Shown: positions 33,418 to 42,706, counted from the stretch's first letter. The stretch is DNA of 64,000 nucleotides from Oxobacter pfennigii (GCF_001317355.1 NZ_LKET01000028.1:202057-266056), one strand, 5' to 3'. Notes: a model not told the origin generated them from the sequence alone. Program-made: numbers and translations.

Positions 33418-34808
33418 GCCGCACCTCCCTCTGAAAAACGGCGTATTTCCTCTCCCGGAACACCGCCGATCAGCAGACGTTCGGCAAGGGCCGGGGAAAG
33501 GTTCCCCAACCGACGGTGTGCGCCGACTGCTTTGACAATCCTGCCGCCCGCGTCCCTTTCGTAATGGTCAACCGCATACTGAAACAGTGTGTTTCCCGCC
33601 ACTTCGCCGTTTTGGACGCCGGTGGCCTCAAAGATTTCCATGTATTTTCGGGAGTTGTCGGGCAGCTGCATTTTAAAGAGCATGATCGGAAAGGCTTCCA
33701 CAATGTTTTTCAGCAGCCGTTCCTCCGACAGGGCGGTGCCCGCTTCCAGGCACATGGTCAGGATACGCTCGTAGGCCGTCCGCGCACTGTTGGCGTGGAG
33801 GGTGCTGACAATGGTGTGTCCGGTGCGCCCGGCCTCCTGCACAGTCAGCGCTTCCTTGCCGCGCATTTCGGCGGGAACCAGGATTTTGGGATGCAGCCGC
33901 AGGGAGAGCTTTAATAAGTCCAGCATGGTGACGGGGTTCGGCTCCTCCTTGGTCAGCAGGTGGATGACATCGTTGAGCATTATGCCGTCTTTATCATACT
34001 GAGCTAAGGAAAGCTCTCTTGTGTCCTCAATGGTGACAATGCGCTTTTCCGGCGGCACGGTGCTTAAAATGTACCCCATATCGGCGGTCTTGCCGCTGCC
34101 GGTGGCTCCCGCAATGGCGACGGAAACACCGTTGTTGACGCACAGCGTCAGAAAGTCAAGCTCGTCGGCGGTGGCGGTATCCCAGCCGATCAGGTTTTTC
34201 CGGGTCACATAGGAGGGCTTCTGCTTCCTTATAGAAGCAATGGCTCCGGCGTCGGGGTCAACGCAGGGCTCAATCGCCCCGGACATACGCACTCCCTTTG
34301 CGATATAGCTGTCTCCGATGGGCTTGGAACCATCTAAAATCACGTTCCCAAAGCGGCTCATCTTTCTCACAATGTTGGCGCAGGCTTCCGGGCTGCCGAA
34401 GGTTTCATTCAGCCGGATCTTCCGGTCTTTGTACAGCACCCATACGCCTTCGGAGCCGTTGACGTTGATTTCCTCCGTTTCGGCATCCTGCAAGTACGGG
34501 GAAAGCAGGCCCATCCCGGCCATATCGAAATAAACGGCGTCCACCAGCTCGGAAATGTTGCCCACATCCTTTGCTACCAGCTGTTCGCTGTTTAAGTAGC
34601 GGATAATCAGGTCTTTTAAGCGGCCTTCGGCTTCCGGCGCGTACAGCACCTCGGCCAGCTCCGCCGAATGGTTTTTGGCGATCAGCCGTTGCAGCTTATC
34701 CAGGATTTCGCCGTAGTCCTGGGCTTTTACCGCGTCGCCCATATCGGAGCGCCGCTTGTTGGCTCTGTAAATCAGGTCGTTGACGGAAAATCGTTCGTTC
34801 CCGCTCAT
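33414..34808 (-). CDS. tadA: TadA/CpaF secretion ATPase
   Basis: The 464-residue protein contains Walker A GATGSGKT at about residues 229-236 and the Walker B/His-box region RLHPKILVPAEMRGKEALTV, followed by GHTIVSTLHANSARTAYERI, which is diagnostic of the CpaF/TadA family of T2SS/T4P ATPases. The N-terminal domain includes INVNGSEGVWVLYKDRKIRL. It powers assembly of the Flp-type pilus. Both ends overlap neighbours by four bases (TadZ-like upstream, TadB downstream), showing a tightly coupled operon. The family is distinct from VirB4/VirB11 of the T4SS, which is encoded separately. Confidence 0.93.
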   Translation of the reverse strand: MSGNERFSVNDLIYRANKRRSDMGDAVKAQDYGEILDKLQRLIAKNHSAELAEVLYAPEAEGRLKDLIIRYLNSEQLVAKDVGNISELVDAVYFDMAGMGLLSPYLQDAETEEINVNGSEGVWVLYKDRKIRLNETFGSPEACANIVRKMSRFGNVILDGSKPIGDSYIAKGVRMSGAIEPCVDPDAGAIASIRKQKPSYVTRKNLIGWDTATADELDFLTLCVNNGVSVAIAGATGSGKTADMGYILSTVPPEKRIVTIEDTRELSLAQYDKDGIMLNDVIHLLTKEEPNPVTMLDLLKLSLRLHPKILVPAEMRGKEALTVQEAGRTGHTIVSTLHANSARTAYERILTMCLEAGTALSEERLLKNIVEAFPIMLFKMQLPDNSRKYMEIFEATGVQNGEVAGNTLFQYAVDHYERDAGGRIVKAVGAHRRLGNLSPALAERLLIGGVPGEEIRRFSEGGAA

Positions 34809-35539
34809 GAGGATTCACCCCCGATCAGCGTACCGGCCAGTTTATCCAGCGTTCGCCTGTAGCGCCTGCATTCCCGGTCACGGTACAGATACAGGGGCGT
34901 ACCGGCGTTTTCCAGCTCGGCGGCCCGTCTGACATAGGGAAGCTCCCCGGCAAAAGCCAGCTTTGTCATATCCCGGTAGGTCTTTTCATCAAAGCTGCCG
35001 TTTGGGGAAAGCAGGATATGGGTCTGCTTTTCGGCCAGGTGGAGCTCCCGCACAAAGACGGTAACCCCTGTCTGCCACAGCCAGGCGGCGACAGAGGGCC
35101 GATGCAGGGTCAGCACCGTATCCGCAAGCCACAGTCCCACGCCGGAGACGGGATTGGCAAGCTGAGCGCTGCCGTCCACAATCAGAACATCAAACATCAG
35201 CGCGGCATTGTTCAAAAGGGTCTCGGCCTTTTCCAGCGTGACCGCCTCAAACAGCAGGCCCGTATACCGGGTAGGTACGGACAGGAAAAACAGGTTCTTG
35301 TTTTCCCCGCTGGACGTAAACAGCTCCCCCGGATTCGGGTTTTCCCCGCGAAGGGCCGCAAACAGCCCTTTTTCCCTGGGAACCGCCTGCCCGAAAAAGG
35401 TTTGCAGCTCCCCGTAAATCAGGTTGGAGGACACCAGCCCCACCAGCAGGCCGCGGTTTGCCAGCGCAAAGGCAAGGCTTACCGCAAAGGTCGTTTTTCC
35501 GCAGTGCCCGCCGCCCCACACGGTCAGGATTTTACTCAT
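34805..35539 (-). CDS. TadZ/CpaE-like P-loop protein
   Basis: The 244-residue protein begins with a modified P-loop, WGGGHCGKTT (residues 8-17), where classical ParA/MinD proteins have KGGxGKT; the lysine that signals in trans is missing. The remainder (FAVSLAFALANRGLLVGLVS, LIVDGSAQLANPVSG) follows the MinD/ParA fold, including a DxxAQ-like switch. In Tad loci such a protein (TadZ/CpaE) localises the pilus machinery. It overlaps the CpaB gene by eight bases and the TadA gene by four. Assignment is by fold and context; nucleotide hydrolysis may be weak or absent. Confidence 0.8.
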   Translation of the reverse strand: MSKILTVWGGGHCGKTTFAVSLAFALANRGLLVGLVSSNLIYGELQTFFGQAVPREKGLFAALRGENPNPGELFTSSGENKNLFFLSVPTRYTGLLFEAVTLEKAETLLNNAALMFDVLIVDGSAQLANPVSGVGLWLADTVLTLHRPSVAAWLWQTGVTVFVRELHLAEKQTHILLSPNGSFDEKTYRDMTKLAFAGELPYVRRAAELENAGTPLYLYRDRECRRYRRTLDKLAGTLIGGESS

Positions 35540-36245
35540 GGCTCACACCCCTTTCCTCGAAAATCAGGTGGAGTGTTCCGGTGTACTCCGCCTGAATCAG
35601 CGTTTCGGCCTGCTCCTGCGTGACGATCAGGGTCACGGCCTTTGCCACCAGATCGCTGGAAGAGGACTGGCTGTCCTCCCGCTCGGAACGGATTTCGGCG
35701 GTATCCTCGGTTTTGGCGTTTTCCACGCTGTAGACCGTCAGGCCGGCCAGCTCGGGGTAGACGATGACCTGGGGCGCGGTTGTCTGCCCGTCCGATGCCT
35801 TTTCAAAAAAGACCGCCACCGTCACGGTATCCCCCGCCAAAAGGTGGGAGGACAGTCCTGCCGCAATGCTCTCAATACTGACGGTAACAAGGCGCTGGCC
35901 GTTTTCGGCAATCCGGTCAAGCTGCTCGTCGGCAAGATAACTGCCCACCTTTTGCGGGAAGAAGTAATCCCCCTGAACAAGGGCGGTCTGCGCCACCTTG
36001 CCCACCAGCTGCGTCTTATCGGTTACAATTCCCTCCGGCAGGCCGTAGCCGCCGACCTCGGCGGAGGTCAGCATCTGTTCGGTAATCGTCGTACCGGCAG
36101 GAATATCCTGCGCCGCCCGCAGCACCGTTACCGTAGCGCTTTTATCCTCGTAAAAGCGCGGCAGGAGAAAAAAAGCAACGCCCGCCGCCAATAAGAGGCA
36201 GAGGGCGCTTAAAAAGATTCGGTTTTTCACAAATTTCAAATGCAA
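35532..36245 (-). CDS. CpaB/RcpC-like SAF-domain protein
   Basis: Translation probably starts at TTG 36243-36245, five bases after GGAGG. A single TM helix (LSALCLLLAAGVAFFLLPRF) is followed by a SAF domain (AQDIPAGTTITEQMLTSAEV, then LVGKVAQTALVQGDYFFPQK) at about residues 42-100, as in CpaB/RcpC pilus proteins. The protein lacks a secretin partner, which is expected in a Gram-positive host. It opens the pilus gene block immediately downstream of the small acidic protein gene at 36277. Confidence 0.85.
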   Translation of the reverse strand: MHLKFVKNRIFLSALCLLLAAGVAFFLLPRFYEDKSATVTVLRAAQDIPAGTTITEQMLTSAEVGGYGLPEGIVTDKTQLVGKVAQTALVQGDYFFPQKVGSYLADEQLDRIAENGQRLVTVSIESIAAGLSSHLLAGDTVTVAVFFEKASDGQTTAPQVIVYPELAGLTVYSVENAKTEDTAEIRSEREDSQSSSSDLVAKAVTLIVTQEQAETLIQAEYTGTLHLIFEERGVSHE

Positions 36246-36276
36246 TGTCGCCTCCCTTCATGATCATCCGTAAAGT

Positions 36277-36567
36277 CTACCGCTCCCGCAGCGGAGCGTA
36301 TTCCTCCGGCTCAGGCAGGGCTTCCGCCTGGACTTTGGCCTGGGCCAGCCGCTCCAGCACCGACAGCTTTTCCTCCGGCAGGGTTTCCGGGGCAAGCTCC
36401 CGCAGATCCTCGTAGCTTTGACCGTTAGTCAGGTCATAACGCGGCTTTTCGTTGTTGATCAGGCCGTCAATCTGATTGTAGTTGCCCTCCAGCGCCATTT
36501 CCGCGTTTTTTAAGGGATTGGAGCCGGAGGGATTCCCCGCTGAATGATTCCTTGTGCGTCCGCTCAT
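36277..36567 (-). CDS. Small acidic protein of unknown function with KxSVxxxL tail
   Basis: The 96-residue product is hydrophilic and rich in Asn, Glu and Leu (NNEKPRYDLTNGQSYEDLRE). The C-terminal quarter reads EEKLSVLERLAQAK, then an acidic end. This is a variant of the K-P-S-I-x-x-x-L tail found in seven other element proteins, with Leu in place of Pro. The start overlaps the stop of topoisomerase III (ATGA at 36564-36567), and GGAGG precedes the ATG. No known domain is visible. Confidence 0.75.
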   Translation of the reverse strand: MSGRTRNHSAGNPSGSNPLKNAEMALEGNYNQIDGLINNEKPRYDLTNGQSYEDLRELAPETLPEEKLSVLERLAQAKVQAEALPEPEEYAPLRER

Positions 36568-38660
36568 TTTCGGCCTCCTTTTTCAAATTCCAGCTTGTAA
36601 TTGACGTATTTGCCCGTATCCTCCAGCACCACCACGGCGCGGTAGGTCTTTCCGGTCTTTGGACTGTACAGCCCGGACATGGAAACGCGCCCCTTTTCCA
36701 GCAGTTCGGCGGCGATTTCCTTTGTGAGTTCCTTTTTCGCGGAGACGAAGAACCGGCTATAACGCCAGAGGGCAAAGCCGCAGTCCCGATTTTCACAATA
36801 GAAGCTTTTCTTGCCCTCCCGTACCGCAGCGCCGCAGCGGGGGCAGACGCCCACGGGTTCGCCGTGACTTCCCACCGGTGCGGGGAACAGGCGCATAAAA
36901 TCCAGATTGGGTGCGGAATTATCCTTTACCAGCCCGGCAGTCAGGGCGGTGATCTCACCGATAAATTCCGTATCGGAGAGCCCGCCGCGCTCCACCAGCT
37001 TCAGCCGGTGTTCCCATTCGGCGGTGAGCATAGGGGATTTTAAGACCTCCGGCAGGACGGCAATAAGGTTAATGCCTTTTTTCGCGGGCAGAAGCTGCTT
37101 GTTCTTCCGCTCCACAAGACCGGTTTTCACCAGCTTTTCTAAAATCCCGGCGCGGGTGGCGGGCGTTCCTAAGCCCTTGCGCTCCGCATCTTCCGGCGTC
37201 TCCTCGGAACCGGCTGTTTCCATGGCTTTTAAAAGAGTATCCTCGGTATAGTGCTTGGGCGGTGTGGTAAAGCCCTCCTTTACCGCCGCCCGGACAGCCA
37301 CAAAGCGCTGCCCCTCGGTTAATTCCGGCAGAGAGGCGGGTTCGCCGTTTTCCTCCGGCTTGCTTTTGAGCGCGGTGCGGTATGCGGCGTCAATGGTTTT
37401 CCAGCCACCGTGCAGAACGGTTTTCCCCTTTGCCTCAAAGGAATTTCCCTCACAGCCCACCGTGACCACGGTCTCCGCATAGCGGTGGCGCTCTGCCACG
37501 GCGCAGAGCAGGCGGCCGGAAACCAGAAACAGAATGTCCCGTTCGCCGGAGGGCAGAGCCGCAAGATCGGCGTTTCGGATTTCCATGGTGGGAAGAATGG
37601 CGTGGTGGTCGCTTACCCTGCTGTTATCCGTTACCAGTCCCGCATCGCAGGTGACAGCCGCCTTGCCGCGAATCCCCGGCACCACAAGCGCCGCCTGATT
37701 CACTAAGACAGGAAGCCCCGCCGCCATATCCTCCGTTAAAAACCGGCTGTCGGTGCGGGGGTAGGTCGCCAGCTTCTTTTCATACAGGCTCTGTAGATAA
37801 TCCAGGGTCTGCTGCGCCGTAAAGCCGAATAACCGGTTCGCCTCCCGCTGGAGGGTGGTGAGGTCATAGAGCCTGGGCGGGGTGGTTTCCTTTTCCTGCC
37901 GCTGCACCGATGTCACCACGGCGGGTCTGCCGTCGCAGGCGGCGCGGATCGTCTCAGCCTCCGAACGGTTCTGCTGTCTTTGCCCGGAAACCGTAAAGCC
38001 TCCGCAGTCCAGCTCCGGTATATAAAAGGGGGTTTTCACAAAGGCGGCAATTTCCTCTTCGCGCTGTACCAAGAGCGCCAGTGTGGGCGTCATGACGCGC
38101 CCGATGTTCAGCGTCTGCCGATACAGCACCGAAAACAGTCTTGTGGCGTTGATTCCCACCAGCCAGTCCGCCTGGGAGCGGCACAGGGCAGCCTGATGGA
38201 GCCCGTCGTATTCACCGCCCGGTTTCAGCCCGTCAAAGCCCCTGCGGATGGCGGTATCCTCCATGGAGGATATCCACAGCCGTTTCATGGGTTTGGCGCA
38301 GCCCGCCAGATGATAGACGGTGCGGAAAATCAGTTCTCCCTCCCGTCCGGCGTCGCAGGCGTTGACGACCTCCGTCACGTCCTCCCGGCGCATCAGGCCG
38401 CGCAGTACGTCAAACTGCTTCCGTTTGTCCTTTCCCACGGCAAACTGCCACTGCTTTGGCAGGATGGGCAGATCCCCGTAACGCCACTTGTCATAGCTCG
38501 TATCGTAGGCTTCGGGCCGGGCCAGCCCCGCCAGATGCCCCACACACCAGGACACCAGATATCCGCCGCCCTCCAGATAGCCACTGTTTCGTTCCTTTGC
38601 GCCAAGGACGGCGGCAATGGCCTGGCCGACGCTGTTTTTTTCTGCGATAATCAGTTTCAA
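36564..38660 (-). CDS. topB: Topoisomerase III (type IA)
   Basis: A TTG start at 38658-38660 lies eight bases behind GGAGGG. The 698-residue enzyme begins LIIAEKNSVGQAIAAVLG, has the TOPRIM segment NACDAGREGELIFR (about residues 103-117) and the catalytic tyrosine region ATYPRTDSRFL (about residue 299). A C-terminal zinc-ribbon (CPRCGAAVREGKKSFYCENR, then CGFALW) follows. Type IA topoisomerases resolve single-strand crossings and are standard parts of Tn1549-like elements, where they probably assist strand transfer. A terminator lies upstream at 38691-38734. Confidence 0.95.
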   Translation of the reverse strand: MKLIIAEKNSVGQAIAAVLGAKERNSGYLEGGGYLVSWCVGHLAGLARPEAYDTSYDKWRYGDLPILPKQWQFAVGKDKRKQFDVLRGLMRREDVTEVVNACDAGREGELIFRTVYHLAGCAKPMKRLWISSMEDTAIRRGFDGLKPGGEYDGLHQAALCRSQADWLVGINATRLFSVLYRQTLNIGRVMTPTLALLVQREEEIAAFVKTPFYIPELDCGGFTVSGQRQQNRSEAETIRAACDGRPAVVTSVQRQEKETTPPRLYDLTTLQREANRLFGFTAQQTLDYLQSLYEKKLATYPRTDSRFLTEDMAAGLPVLVNQAALVVPGIRGKAAVTCDAGLVTDNSRVSDHHAILPTMEIRNADLAALPSGERDILFLVSGRLLCAVAERHRYAETVVTVGCEGNSFEAKGKTVLHGGWKTIDAAYRTALKSKPEENGEPASLPELTEGQRFVAVRAAVKEGFTTPPKHYTEDTLLKAMETAGSEETPEDAERKGLGTPATRAGILEKLVKTGLVERKNKQLLPAKKGINLIAVLPEVLKSPMLTAEWEHRLKLVERGGLSDTEFIGEITALTAGLVKDNSAPNLDFMRLFPAPVGSHGEPVGVCPRCGAAVREGKKSFYCENRDCGFALWRYSRFFVSAKKELTKEIAAELLEKGRVSMSGLYSPKTGKTYRAVVVLEDTGKYVNYKLEFEKGGRK

Positions 38661-38690
38661 GAATGATTCCCTCCGTTTCTTTGCATAACA

Positions 38691-38734
38691 AAAGCGCCGG
38701 TGATCTGCTTTGATAGCAAATCACCGGTGCTTTT
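38691..38734 (-). terminator. Terminator upstream of topB
   Basis: Arms 38691-38704 and 38720-38734 (GCACCGGTGAT / ATCACCGGCGC type, one wobble) with T-tract GCTTTTG on the minus strand. It ends the transcript of the gene 38748-39179 and separates the T4SS block from the topB-Tad block. Confidence 0.83.
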
Positions 38735-38747
38735 GATCGGTTTGTTT

Positions 38748-39179
38748 TCAGTTGGTTTCAGGTTCAGGCGGCGCAGGGCGGCTATTGCCGTTTTCCTGCC
38801 GCTTTTGGGTCAGCTTCGGGGAAATATAATGGGTCGCGTAGCTTTTCTCAATGGCTTCGCCGCCGGATTTTGAAAAGTGCAGCCGGACGGAGGGCTTTTG
38901 CCCCTTGCGTCCCCAGCGCTTATAAAATGTCCAGGATTCCTTTAAGCCGTTTTTCCGGGCATACGCGCGGATTTCTTTCACGATATAGGAGAGCTTATGG
39001 AGATTGGCGCTGCATACCCGTTCCAGATAATCCACCCGCCCGAAACGCCAGTTCTCATAGTCCCCGGCAGAAAGGACACCCACGTCCATCAGCACCTGAA
39101 CCGGCGTTGCCACGCCGTCCTTTTGCAGCTGCCGGTACATGGACAAATGCACCCTGCCGGCTATTTCCTGTTGGTTCAT
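38748..39179 (-). CDS. Conserved ICE protein of unknown function
   Basis: The ATG at 39177-39179 after GAGAGGGTGA is preferred to the frame opening at 39239 (143 residues, MNQQEIAGRV). It is basic and mostly helical: HLSMYRQLQKDGVATPVQVL, then VDYLERVCSANLHKLSYIVK and KNGLKESWTFYKRWGRKGQK. The C-terminus is Pro/Glu-rich. I recognise this type as a recurrent product next to topB in Tn1549-like elements, but no function is known to me. A DNA-binding or relaxosome-associated role is possible given the positive charge. Confidence 0.75.
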   Translation of the reverse strand: MNQQEIAGRVHLSMYRQLQKDGVATPVQVLMDVGVLSAGDYENWRFGRVDYLERVCSANLHKLSYIVKEIRAYARKNGLKESWTFYKRWGRKGQKPSVRLHFSKSGGEAIEKSYATHYISPKLTQKRQENGNSRPAPPEPETN

Positions 39180-39254
39180 CTTGGTCACCCTCTCGATAAA
39201 AGACAGTATAGCACGGGATGGCCTGCACTTCCAGCACAAACCTTCGCCTCTTTG

Positions 39255-40193
39255 TTACAGCTGATCTTCCTCCTCCGGGGGATCGTCCGGGTCTCCGAAT
39301 TCATCCTCCGGCGACAGAAAATCGTCCTGCGTGTCCTCAGAGTCAGGTATATCCGGCTCCGTATCGTATTCTTCGTCATTTTCGTCGTATTCGGGTTCCT
39401 CCGCGTCGGCCGCCTGATGCTTTGGCTTATATATCTTAAAATAGTAGCCTGCGCCGCCAGCAATTACCGCCGCCAGCAGTACAAAAATCAGCGTGGAGTC
39501 GCCGCCGCTCTGATTTTGCCCGGATGCGGTCTCGCCGGAATCCGGTGAAGCTTCCGGCTCGGAAGCGGATTCCGATGTAGGAACGGCACTTTCGCCGTTC
39601 TTTCCGCTGTCCTCCTTTTGGGCAAGGGAAAGCAGATCGTCCTCGGTAACGGCATTCAGAAAGTAGACATTACCGTCCTCCCGCGCGCGGTCTATGATGA
39701 GATAGAATATATTTTCATCCGGTGTGGTGATGGTGAAAAACTCCTTGCCTTCCTCATCCGTGACGTTATCCAGCACGGTGCCGGAACCGTCCGGGGTAAA
39801 GGCGCTGCTTTGCTCGGGAACGGCGGATTCGTCTGTTTCATCCTCTGTCAGCGAAGCCTTATAGTACGGATTTTCCACTTTCACGGTGCCGGAGCGGTTC
39901 CCGGCATAGTCCACTGCATAGGCTGAAACATACTGTCCGGCTCCGGCATAGTTCCACAAGTCCGCCTCCAGCGGCCCTTCGGCAGGGTATGCGGTTTCCT
40001 GTCCGTCAATAAAAACGGATTCCACACCGGAATCCTCGTCACTGGCCTCAATCACCAGCGTTTTCTCCGACACTCTGGCGCTGATTACCGGTGCCCTGCT
40101 GTCAGCCGGGCCGGACGCATAAGCCGTTACCGGCAGAAAAAACGCGCTCATAAACAACATGAGCGCAAGAAACATCCATCGGTTATTCCTCAT
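39255..40193 (-). CDS. DUF4366 membrane-anchored surface protein
   Basis: The ATG at 40191-40193 (AAAGGAGG upstream) starts a good signal peptide (MRNNRWMFLALMLFMSAFFL) and overlaps the end of the DUF4315 gene. The extracellular part (VISARVSEKTLVIEASDEDS, then YVSAYAVDYAGNRSGTVKVE) is Ig-like. After a Ser/Glu/Pro-rich linker comes a TM helix (TLIFVLLAAVIAGGAGYYF) and a strongly acidic cytoplasmic tail rich in Asp, Glu and Pro. This matches DUF4366, regularly encoded beside DUF4315 and the M23 hydrolase in these T4SS loci; probably a mating-channel or surface-contact component. 312 residues. Confidence 0.88.
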   Translation of the reverse strand: MRNNRWMFLALMLFMSAFFLPVTAYASGPADSRAPVISARVSEKTLVIEASDEDSGVESVFIDGQETAYPAEGPLEADLWNYAGAGQYVSAYAVDYAGNRSGTVKVENPYYKASLTEDETDESAVPEQSSAFTPDGSGTVLDNVTDEEGKEFFTITTPDENIFYLIIDRAREDGNVYFLNAVTEDDLLSLAQKEDSGKNGESAVPTSESASEPEASPDSGETASGQNQSGGDSTLIFVLLAAVIAGGAGYYFKIYKPKHQAADAEEPEYDENDEEYDTEPDIPDSEDTQDDFLSPEDEFGDPDDPPEEEDQL

Positions 40194-40434
40194 GGTCGGC
40201 CTCCTTTTCGGTGTGGCGGAAAGGGGCGGGAGCGGCTCCTTTTTGTCCCATTGCGCTGATAAACTGCGCAAATTCCTCCTCGGTCATTCTTTCCTTGCGG
40301 AAGATGGCCACAATCTCGGCATTTTCCAGCTCGGTTTTCTGACGCTCCAGCTCCCGGAGCCGGGCCTGCATATCCGCGATCTTATCCTTGGTTTTCGTAA
40401 TTTCTTCCTTCACTTTCAGCAGTTTGGGGTTCAT
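40183..40434 (-). CDS. DUF4315 protein
   Basis: The ATG at 40432-40434 is used (83 residues, GGAGG eleven bases upstream). The product is a short coiled coil (LKVKEEITKTKDKIADMQAR, LRELERQKTELENAEIVAIF) with a mixed C-terminus (RMTEEEFAQFISAMGQK). DUF4315 proteins occur in nearly every Tn1549-like T4SS between the M23 hydrolase and DUF4366 genes, as here; their biochemical role is not described. Overlaps the DUF4366 gene by 11 bases. Confidence 0.87.
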   Translation of the reverse strand: MNPKLLKVKEEITKTKDKIADMQARLRELERQKTELENAEIVAIFRKERMTEEEFAQFISAMGQKGAAPAPFRHTEKEADHEE

Positions 40435-40459
40435 AGGTTGATATTCCTCCTTCTTGGTG

Positions 40460-42706
40460 TTAATCACTTTCATCGCCGGGGCTTTCCGCGAAGAACAGCG
40501 GATTGAGATAGCTCCCGTTTTTTAAGACCTCCAGATGCAGATGCGGCCCCGTGGAGGTGCCGGTGTTGCCGGATTTTGCAATGACCTCGCCCTTTTTGAC
40601 CTGTTGGCCGACTTCGGCCAGCAGGGTATTACAGTGGGCATACTTGGAAACCAGACCGTCCTTGCCCTCCACCACGATATACCAGCCGTAGCCGTCCGCG
40701 TCAAAGGCCGCCTGTGTTACCGTCCCGTCCTGTCCGGACAGAATATCCGTGCCGGTGGGAACGGCAATGTCGATTCCCTTATGGTAATTTTTTTCTCCGG
40801 TCACGGGATGGACGCGCCAGCCGTAGCAGCTGGTCACAAGGGGTATCCAGTCAAAATCAAAGGGACTGGCAATGTACTGGCGGTTGCCCCCGGTCTGCAT
40901 ATACAGGTCGTACATTTCCCGTTCTTCCGTATCAAGCTCCGGCATAATGACCCCGGTAAAAGACCTGGAGGTCAGCTTGATATTGAGAATATGCCATTCG
41001 TAGGGCACTTCCTCCTCGGATTCCTCGCCGGTTACCGGGTCGGTGTAGGTTTCGGTGCGATAGCGGATTTCCGTTTCCTCCACAAATTCCAGCGTGTACT
41101 GTGCGTTAAAGATTCGACGCAGCTCCGATTGAATGGTGGAAAACTGAAAATCCTGATAGGCGGCGGACAGATAGGCCATAAGTTCAAATGGATTGTGGCT
41201 GATATCATCCACCTGATAGCGGTACTCATCATATCCGGGGTGATCGTCCTCGGCGCGGTTAATCTGCAGCTGCAAATCGGTTTCCCATTCCGTATAGGCA
41301 AGCTCCGCGCCGTCAATGTCCGCATCGTCCGCGGTATAGCTGGACAGGACAATCGAGGACAGCCCGCCCAGCGCCATGTTGGTGCAGGAGGTAAAGAGCG
41401 CGGAGAAGGAGAACATCAAAAGCAGCAGCAGGGCAAGAAAGCCCACCGCCATGGGGTGACTGCGCACAAGACTGGCGGCGAGCCGAAGCGCTTTGCCGCC
41501 TGCGGCACCGAGCTTTTTGATCCGGTCGGTCAGCCGCGCGGATTCCCGTACCGTTTTCGCGTACTGGCGCTTGATTTTCTGCTTCTGGAGAAAACGGGAC
41601 AGAGGATTGCTCGCAAGTCTGGGATTTTCCCGCAGCAGCGTTTGATAGGCAAGCTCGGCGTTGTGTTTGGACGAAAGCCGTTCCAGCCTTGCCACGCGGC
41701 GGTATGGCGCGGTTTTATGGAACCGGTAAGCGGTGCGGACGCCCCGTTCTGACAGCAACATTCCCTTGTGGGCGGCCTCCGTTCCCACATTTTCCTGTTC
41801 GGCCTGGCGGAGCTTGCCCTGGACGGCGCCCAGGACAAAATCCGTAGCGGCACTGGCCGGACAGAGCGGGAGCGGCTCACGCAAATGTTCCCGGCTGGAT
41901 TTTATCTCCGGTTCAAATCCCAGCTTGCCGGTACGTTTTTTCTTCTTTGGAAGAAGCGTTTGCCGCGCCTTTTCCAGTCGTTTGGCGGTCTGCTCCGATT
42001 TTCGCCGGGCTTGCGGCAGCTTCTTTCCGGACGGAGCCTGTTCCTCTGCGGCAAATTGCAGCCTGCCCAGTGAAGCCGTCTGGCCCTGGGGCGGCGCGTT
42101 GTGGGTTGACGATGGGTGTTCAGCTTGAGAATGGCTTTCCTTATAAAACTTCTGATAGTAGGCAGTTTTTTTCTGTTTTGCGGCAGCTGAGGTTTTAGGG
42201 GTATCGGAAGAATCCGAACTGTCTGTACTCGCTCTGTCCGCAGACTCCGTATTTCCCCGGTGGTTAATTTTGCCCGCTTGTATAGATTGGCCGCGCCGCC
42301 CGTGCCGGGAACGCAGGGTATGGGCAAGCCCGGAAACTGCGGCATTGGGTACGGAGCTTTCGGCTGACAGCGGTTCTTCCGTATGTTCCGGTATTCCGGC
42401 GCTGTTACCGCCGGGGACAATCTGTACCGGAGGCAGACTGGAAGCCGCCGAAGTGTCCGGCTGCTTTGCTCCTCTGTCAGGAACGCCCTGCACGGGAATC
42501 GCCCGGCGCTGTTTATGGGGTTTATCAGATGCGCGGGGGGATGGCTGCGCCCGTTCCGGGGCGTCGCCCGCCCGCAGGCGAAAATCCGCGTCACGCTTGC
42601 TGACACGGATTTCCTGACCGGTGGCGGCATTGACCTCCACCAGCCCGTCGCGGGTCATTTTATGAAGGATTTTATCCTTGGCCTGATATTTCTTTTTTCG
42701 TGACAA
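40460..42706 (-). CDS. T4SS cell-wall hydrolase, M23 family, membrane anchored
   Basis: The 748-residue protein has a long basic cytoplasmic region (residues 1-410), one TM helix (MAVGFLALLLLLMFSFSALF, about 417-437), a helical extracellular domain and a C-terminal LytM/M23 endopeptidase. In the M23 domain the zinc ligands are visible as YHKGIDI (His about 638, Asp about 642) and GPHLHLEV (about 719). Such enzymes open peptidoglycan for the mating channel in Gram-positive conjugation (VirB1-like role). No lysozyme-type domain is seen. The gene lies between the coiled-coil gene at 42753 and DUF4315. Confidence 0.92.
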   Translation of the reverse strand: MSRKKKYQAKDKILHKMTRDGLVEVNAATGQEIRVSKRDADFRLRAGDAPERAQPSPRASDKPHKQRRAIPVQGVPDRGAKQPDTSAASSLPPVQIVPGGNSAGIPEHTEEPLSAESSVPNAAVSGLAHTLRSRHGRRGQSIQAGKINHRGNTESADRASTDSSDSSDTPKTSAAAKQKKTAYYQKFYKESHSQAEHPSSTHNAPPQGQTASLGRLQFAAEEQAPSGKKLPQARRKSEQTAKRLEKARQTLLPKKKKRTGKLGFEPEIKSSREHLREPLPLCPASAATDFVLGAVQGKLRQAEQENVGTEAAHKGMLLSERGVRTAYRFHKTAPYRRVARLERLSSKHNAELAYQTLLRENPRLASNPLSRFLQKQKIKRQYAKTVRESARLTDRIKKLGAAGGKALRLAASLVRSHPMAVGFLALLLLLMFSFSALFTSCTNMALGGLSSIVLSSYTADDADIDGAELAYTEWETDLQLQINRAEDDHPGYDEYRYQVDDISHNPFELMAYLSAAYQDFQFSTIQSELRRIFNAQYTLEFVEETEIRYRTETYTDPVTGEESEEEVPYEWHILNIKLTSRSFTGVIMPELDTEEREMYDLYMQTGGNRQYIASPFDFDWIPLVTSCYGWRVHPVTGEKNYHKGIDIAVPTGTDILSGQDGTVTQAAFDADGYGWYIVVEGKDGLVSKYAHCNTLLAEVGQQVKKGEVIAKSGNTGTSTGPHLHLEVLKNGSYLNPLFFAESPGDESD

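Noticed and set aside
40535..41752. 405-codon plus-strand open frame
   Set aside because: Antisense to the M23 hydrolase gene, no start signal and no recognisable domain.
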